Assembly: GCA_016281475.1 (NCBI GenBank)
Contig: JAEEIS010000066.1
Span: 1 to 9,840, forward strand
Reading direction: 5' to 3'
Source: Bacteroidales bacterium
Lineage (GTDB): Bacteria > Bacteroidota > Bacteroidia > Bacteroidales > P3
DNA: 9,840 bases
Positions within the stretch are counted from its first letter, which is position 1; the number at the start of each line of letters is the position of its first letter. The translations under genes and the position numbers were made by a program. Below are positions 6,762-9,840 of the stretch, piece after piece. The notes under the pieces are model-generated. The model was given only the letters and a program-made list of their open reading frames with translations, did not search any database and was not told the origin of the DNA.

Positions 6762-8267
6762 CTAATTGTATATGACGGCTCTAGTTATATCGATAGACGC
6801 GATGTCTTTGGGATTGGTCCATCGCAGTAGAACAGTATGGTCTCCTTCTTCGAGATCATATTTATAGAGGACTTCCTGGCGACGCTTGTTGTTGTCTGTA
6901 GGAAGGTCTACTGTTTCGCAAACTACCTGATCGATTACAATTTCTATCTGCGCTGTATAGTCATTGTCGTGGCTGTACATCAGATGGTGAATAGCGATTC
7001 CTTTCCCGTGAAATGAGATTTCGCCGACCGAGACAATAGGCTTATTGATTTTTCGAACATCCGTGGGCCATAGATTGGCAAAAGACTGTTCCAGGCGAAC
7101 GGCTTTTGGTGAGGTGTAATGGATGGTAACATCTTGGTCACCTACGCTTCCTTCATTTCTGGAGATAACTTGCAGCGCCTGGTTGAAGGACATTTTGTAG
7201 ACATCGTTCAAAGAAATATCAGTATAAATAAATTTAATGTCTTCAACCTCTGATGCCCCGGCCATCCATTTATCCGGAATGGAAGAGTAGCCGAGCATTG
7301 TGCCCAGAATGCCTCCCGCAGTAGACGGGTTGCAGTCTGAATCTTGCCCGCACCTGGTCGCAATATCTATTGTTTTCTCAAAGTCACCCTGACCATACAG
7401 GAGACCGATGATAACATATGCACTATTAATCAGAGCATCAATATCGAATTCGTGTCTTACGGCTCTGGTACAGCCTATATCGTAGGACCAATTTTTCTGG
7501 CATAAAGCCCAGGTAATTTCCCAATTGTCAGGGTACTTTTTATGCCAGGATATGACGTCGGACATACATTTGTAGTACTTGCTCTCTTCCGGGATGGTCT
7601 TGAGCGCTTCCGTGACAATGAACTCAATATCGTCGCTAATAAATGCCAGAGAATACATTGCTGCGATATAAACACCGCCGTACCAACCGTCTCCATAGCA
7701 CATTATGTGTCCAATGGAATCTGTATAATAGGAGGCTGCATTAGGCATACCCGGTGACATCAGACCTGCATAATCCGCCTCAATCTGGAAGTCAATATCA
7801 TCTGCGTGAGGATTGTTGAGCCAGTGTCCGGAAGCCGGGGGCATAATGCCGTGCATAATGTTGTATCTGGCTTGCTGGTTTGCTTCGCAGAGAGGGTATT
7901 CTGCATAGGCAAAAGCTTGTGCAAAGTCTGTCACATCTGCGTCCAGCCCTTTTTTCTCAAATACGTCCACGAAGGTTAGATCCATATAGATGTCATCGTA
8001 CAACCCGGGGGCATTCAGAATAGTATTTTTTAGATATCCATCATACCAGGGAATTTCTATGTTATCATTGATCATCGTACCGCAGTACTTGAATTCAGTA
8101 GGGCCGCCGTAGGTGCATCCGATGGCTTTCCCTATCCATCCTCCCTTAATCTTGTCCATCAAGGTATCTTTGGAAATAGTGATATCCTGTTCCCGCAAGG
8201 TGCTGTGACAGGCTGTTAATGTTGCAATTACCGTTATTGCGGTGATGATGAATGATTTGGTTTTCAT
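6762..8267 (-). CDS. ADP-ribosylglycohydrolase-family lipoprotein with C-terminal beta domain
   Basis: This 501-residue protein starts with a lipoprotein signal (lipobox LTAC, Cys20), so it acts outside the cytoplasm. Residues ~32-350 match the ADP-ribosylglycohydrolase (DraG/ARH) fold, whose members cleave N- or O-linked ribosyl bonds with a pair of Mg ions. Visible motifs are GGWIGKAIG (42-50), the metal-site segment YDDIYMD (Asp91, Asp92, Asp96) and GQDSDCN (Asp309, Asp311), the last matching the usual GxDxDT/C-N pattern. In the first site the usual Thr after Asp-Asp is Ile93. The family core is about 300 residues. The extra ~150 at the C-terminus (from ~375) look like a beta-sandwich of carbohydrate-binding type, which would fit an extracytoplasmic glycosidase. 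The start is 4 bp after the ROK gene's stop, so they form an operon. Substrate unknown: a ribosyl or other furanosyl/glycosyl conjugate taken up by the neighbouring SusC-like system is inference; reversal of protein ADP-ribosylation is less likely for a secreted lipoprotein. Confidence 0.85.
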   Translation of the reverse strand: MKTKSFIITAITVIATLTACHSTLREQDITISKDTLMDKIKGGWIGKAIGCTYGGPTEFKYCGTMINDNIEIPWYDGYLKNTILNAPGLYDDIYMDLTFVDVFEKKGLDADVTDFAQAFAYAEYPLCEANQQARYNIMHGIMPPASGHWLNNPHADDIDFQIEADYAGLMSPGMPNAASYYTDSIGHIMCYGDGWYGGVYIAAMYSLAFISDDIEFIVTEALKTIPEESKYYKCMSDVISWHKKYPDNWEITWALCQKNWSYDIGCTRAVRHEFDIDALINSAYVIIGLLYGQGDFEKTIDIATRCGQDSDCNPSTAGGILGTMLGYSSIPDKWMAGASEVEDIKFIYTDISLNDVYKMSFNQALQVISRNEGSVGDQDVTIHYTSPKAVRLEQSFANLWPTDVRKINKPIVSVGEISFHGKGIAIHHLMYSHDNDYTAQIEIVIDQVVCETVDLPTDNNKRRQEVLYKYDLEEGDHTVLLRWTNPKDIASIDITRAVIYN

Positions 8268-8271
8268 ATTA

Positions 8272-9453
8272 TTATAGGTTGAAATATTTCGAACAAGCGA
8301 TAAGACCGGCCCCTAGGATTCCGGAATCCTGAATGTCTGAATAGCGTATGGTTACGTTTTTGCTTAACTTGGAAAGAGAATATTTTGTTACGCCATAAAG
8401 CATAGGTTCAAGTAGATACTTGCCGGTCTGAGCTAAAAAGCCGCCGATAATAATGGCCTCCGGGTTAAAGATGTTTATCAGATTTGCTATCACTTTTCCG
8501 AGTTCATCCCCGGCCTTCCCCAACAAATCAATAATAAGAGGATCCTCGTACGCGGCCGCATCAATTATATCATTCTCAGACAGAGGAATCCCGCTCTTAA
8601 CCCTTTCGGCCAGAATAGTCTTGTCGCCTTTTGCTACGCGCTCCACCACTTTGCGGCAGATAGCCCGGCCTGATACCTCTGTCTCCATACACCCCTTCTT
8701 GCCGCATTGGCATATGATGTTATTATTGTACATATTCGTATGACCAAGCTCTCCTGCATATCCGTCACGTCCGCGAAATACCCTTCCTTCAGATATTTGC
8801 GACATTCCTATACCACTGCTGGCGTTAATAAAAATGAATGTGGAGAATTGGCGTCCGGCACCAAGCGCGTTTTCACAAATGGCCATAGCCCGGGTGTCGT
8901 TTTCGATAGAGCAGGGAATGCCGATACCCTCGGATAAGGTCTCTGCCAGTGGCCTGCTGTCATCCTCGCTGTTGTAAAGGCTGTAACTATAGCCTATTTC
9001 TGAATTTACACGTCCGGAGATGTTGAAATTGGCATACACAATGTGTTTTCTGGTGTCGGGATCTTCGTCAAGAAACATGTTGACAGCTTCGATAAGGCGG
9101 GCAAGCGCGTGAGCAGAATTTTCATAAACCAATGGATAGTCAGCTTTTCTTATTATCTCTCCGCGGGCTGTGGTAATTCCAATGGAGGTCATACTGGTCT
9201 TAGTGTCAACCCCAAGAAATGATACGGTTTCGACATCAATGCCATAAACCAAAGGGATTCGTCCCTTTCCGGTTTTTATTCTTCCGATGGCTTTGACCAG
9301 CCCTTTGTCCATCAGTCTTGATATACATCTGGATACTGTCGGAGCACTGTGTCCGATAGCCGCGACTATATCGTTAATGGAGTGGTCCCCATTGTTGAAC
9401 AAATAGTCGAAAACAAGTTTTGAACTAAGGTCTGATGATAGGAAATTATACAT
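8272..9453 (-). CDS. ROK-family transcriptional regulator
   Basis: I choose the ATG at 9453 (393 residues); the frame also allows a TTG at 9462, three codons earlier, which is less likely. Residues ~8-57 form a winged helix with INDIVAAIGHSAPTVSRCISRLMDKGLV, as in NagC/Mlc/XylR-type regulators. The rest is the ROK sugar-sensing domain: an N-terminal nucleotide-type loop (GVDTKTSMTSIG, 81-92) degenerate for the kinase DxGxT, IENDTRAMA (183-191) keeping the ROK Asp186, and the ROK signature from SSGIG (212-216) to AGELGH (233-238). The zinc cluster CQCGKKGCMETE (248-259) follows. The degenerate loop and the DNA-binding domain say regulator rather than kinase. Such proteins are usually repressors released by a sugar or sugar phosphate. 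It leads the operon with the glycohydrolase and diverges from a SusC-like gene, so it probably controls both and its own promoter. Confidence 0.92.
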   Translation of the reverse strand: MYNFLSSDLSSKLVFDYLFNNGDHSINDIVAAIGHSAPTVSRCISRLMDKGLVKAIGRIKTGKGRIPLVYGIDVETVSFLGVDTKTSMTSIGITTARGEIIRKADYPLVYENSAHALARLIEAVNMFLDEDPDTRKHIVYANFNISGRVNSEIGYSYSLYNSEDDSRPLAETLSEGIGIPCSIENDTRAMAICENALGAGRQFSTFIFINASSGIGMSQISEGRVFRGRDGYAGELGHTNMYNNNIICQCGKKGCMETEVSGRAICRKVVERVAKGDKTILAERVKSGIPLSENDIIDAAAYEDPLIIDLLGKAGDELGKVIANLINIFNPEAIIIGGFLAQTGKYLLEPMLYGVTKYSLSKLSKNVTIRYSDIQDSGILGAGLIACSKYFNL

Positions 9454-9487
9454 GTTGCACAAGATTAGTAAAAGGATGATATATAAG

Positions 9488-9495
9488 CAAAATTA
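9488..9495 (-). promoter_or_regulatory. -7 element of the ROK operon promoter
   Basis: On the minus strand TAATTTTG (9495-9488) is a perfect TAnnTTTG, 35 bp upstream of the ATG at 9453. No TTTG is found 19-21 bp further upstream; that position is taken by the right-hand edge of the palindrome at 9512-9526, which suggests that a regulator acts there. Confidence 0.5.
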
Positions 9496-9511
9496 GAAAT
9501 AATTTTATTTA

Positions 9512-9526
9512 AAATGACGGTCATTT
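9512..9526. promoter_or_regulatory. Palindromic operator candidate AAATGAC-G-GTCATTT
   Basis: Two 7-bp arms flank a single central G and overlap the expected -33 region of the ROK promoter. The GTCA core recurs on the + strand at 9564-9567, 9604-9607, 9612-9615 and 9670-9673, the last one touching the start of the SusC-like gene. It is a good candidate for ROK binding, unproven. Confidence 0.5.
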
Positions 9527-9602
9527 AATAATATTATAATTAAATAATCTCAATGTTATTCTCGTCATAATTATTTGTGAATAAATAGGATATTGCCACT
9601 TT

Positions 9603-9616
9603 GGTCAGTAGGTCAG
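9603..9616 (+). repeat. Direct repeat GGTCAG, 8-bp spacing
   Basis: GGTCAG occurs at 9603-9608 and 9611-9616 in the A/T-rich spacer, about 60 bp before the SusC-like start. A TTTG at 9600-9603 and TATTTTTT at 9626-9633 (22 bp apart) could be a weak promoter around it. The repeat would then sit within that promoter. Confidence 0.35.
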
Positions 9617-9675
9617 ATAATAAAGTATTTTTTTAAATCAAAATGAATATTTTTTTTATTTACATTGTGGTCACT

Positions 9676-9840
9676 ATGAAAAGATTAATGCTTTATTTTC
9701 TCTGGCTGGCAACTTTTTTTGTGTTGTCTTTGCCGGCATTCGGCCAACATAGTATGTCGGGGAAGGTCATTGATTTGGAGAGGGAACCGGTAGTGGGTGC
9801 TGCTGTGATTTCTGAAGGTAAGATTCAGAAAGCGCTTGCG
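9676..9840 (+). CDS. SusC-like TonB-dependent receptor, N-terminal part
   Basis: 55 codons are visible before the window ends. The product begins MKRLMLYFLWLATFFVLSLP, a Sec signal with cleavage likely after AFG, followed by HSMSGKVIDLEREPVVGAAV. This is the start of the carboxypeptidase-regulatory-like domain (GxVxDxxxxPVxGAxV) that opens SusC-family outer-membrane receptors, which import glycans or peptides with a SusD-like partner and TonB energy. The start is set by the signal peptide; there is no Shine-Dalgarno. The gene diverges from the ROK regulator. The domain is shared with other outer-membrane proteins of the phylum, so the SusC call rests on context as well as on this segment. Confidence 0.75.
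   Translation, partial: MKRLMLYFLWLATFFVLSLPAFGQHSMSGKVIDLEREPVVGAAVISEGKIQKALA

Noticed and set aside
5228..8267. Functional pairing of Fic (protein modification) with the ADP-ribosylglycohydrolase (de-modification).
   Set aside because: They are separated by two terminators on opposite strands, the chemistry differs (AMP versus ADP-ribose), and the hydrolase is an exported lipoprotein.
1..9840. CRISPR arrays, rRNA and complete tRNA genes.
   Set aside because: No regularly spaced direct repeats and no rRNA or cloverleaf-forming sequence was seen on either strand.

Overview
The window looks like a chromosomal segment of a Bacteroidales (Bacteroidota) bacterium. It contains a PagL-like outer-membrane acyloxyacyl hydrolase, several lipobox-bearing lipoproteins, and the start of a SusC-type TonB-dependent receptor. 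Nearly all starts lack a Shine-Dalgarno sequence and sit in A/T-rich leaders, and candidate promoters fit the TTTG...TAnnTTTG pattern of this phylum. By eye the left ~4.2 kb is richer in G+C than the right half.

Left block (1-4817): the 3' part of an acyloxyacyl hydrolase gene on + runs into a three-gene operon on -. The operon encodes, in transcription order, a small outer-membrane beta-barrel-like protein and two tandem paralogous lipoproteins of about 550 residues. The gaps inside the operon are 6 and 5 bp. The lipoproteins are mainly helical, with a small C-terminal beta domain, and recall six-hairpin carbohydrate-active proteins, but I do not recognise the family.

Middle block (4818-6761): a gene for a Fic-domain protein (AMP transferase family) with an N-terminal inhibitory motif and a C-terminal winged helix. 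Just upstream is an array of four related half-sites, arranged symmetrically and overlapping a candidate promoter, which suggests autoregulation. The gene ends in a clear hairpin terminator. It is followed by ~450 bp without a credible gene that holds small repeats and a stem-rich segment that may be a structured RNA or the relic of an IS200/IS605-like end.

Right block (6762-9840): a two-gene operon on - encodes a ROK-family regulator and then a secreted ADP-ribosylglycohydrolase-like lipoprotein (4-bp gap), closed by a 15-bp-stem terminator. It diverges from a SusC-like receptor gene that runs off the window. The 222-bp A/T-rich spacer carries a palindrome and repeated GTCA half-sites. This has the layout of a nutrient-uptake locus in which the glycan hydrolase is replaced by an ADP-ribosylglycohydrolase-fold enzyme. 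The best candidates for something undescribed are this locus, the tandem lipoprotein/barrel operon, the Fic operator array and the structured intergenic segment.
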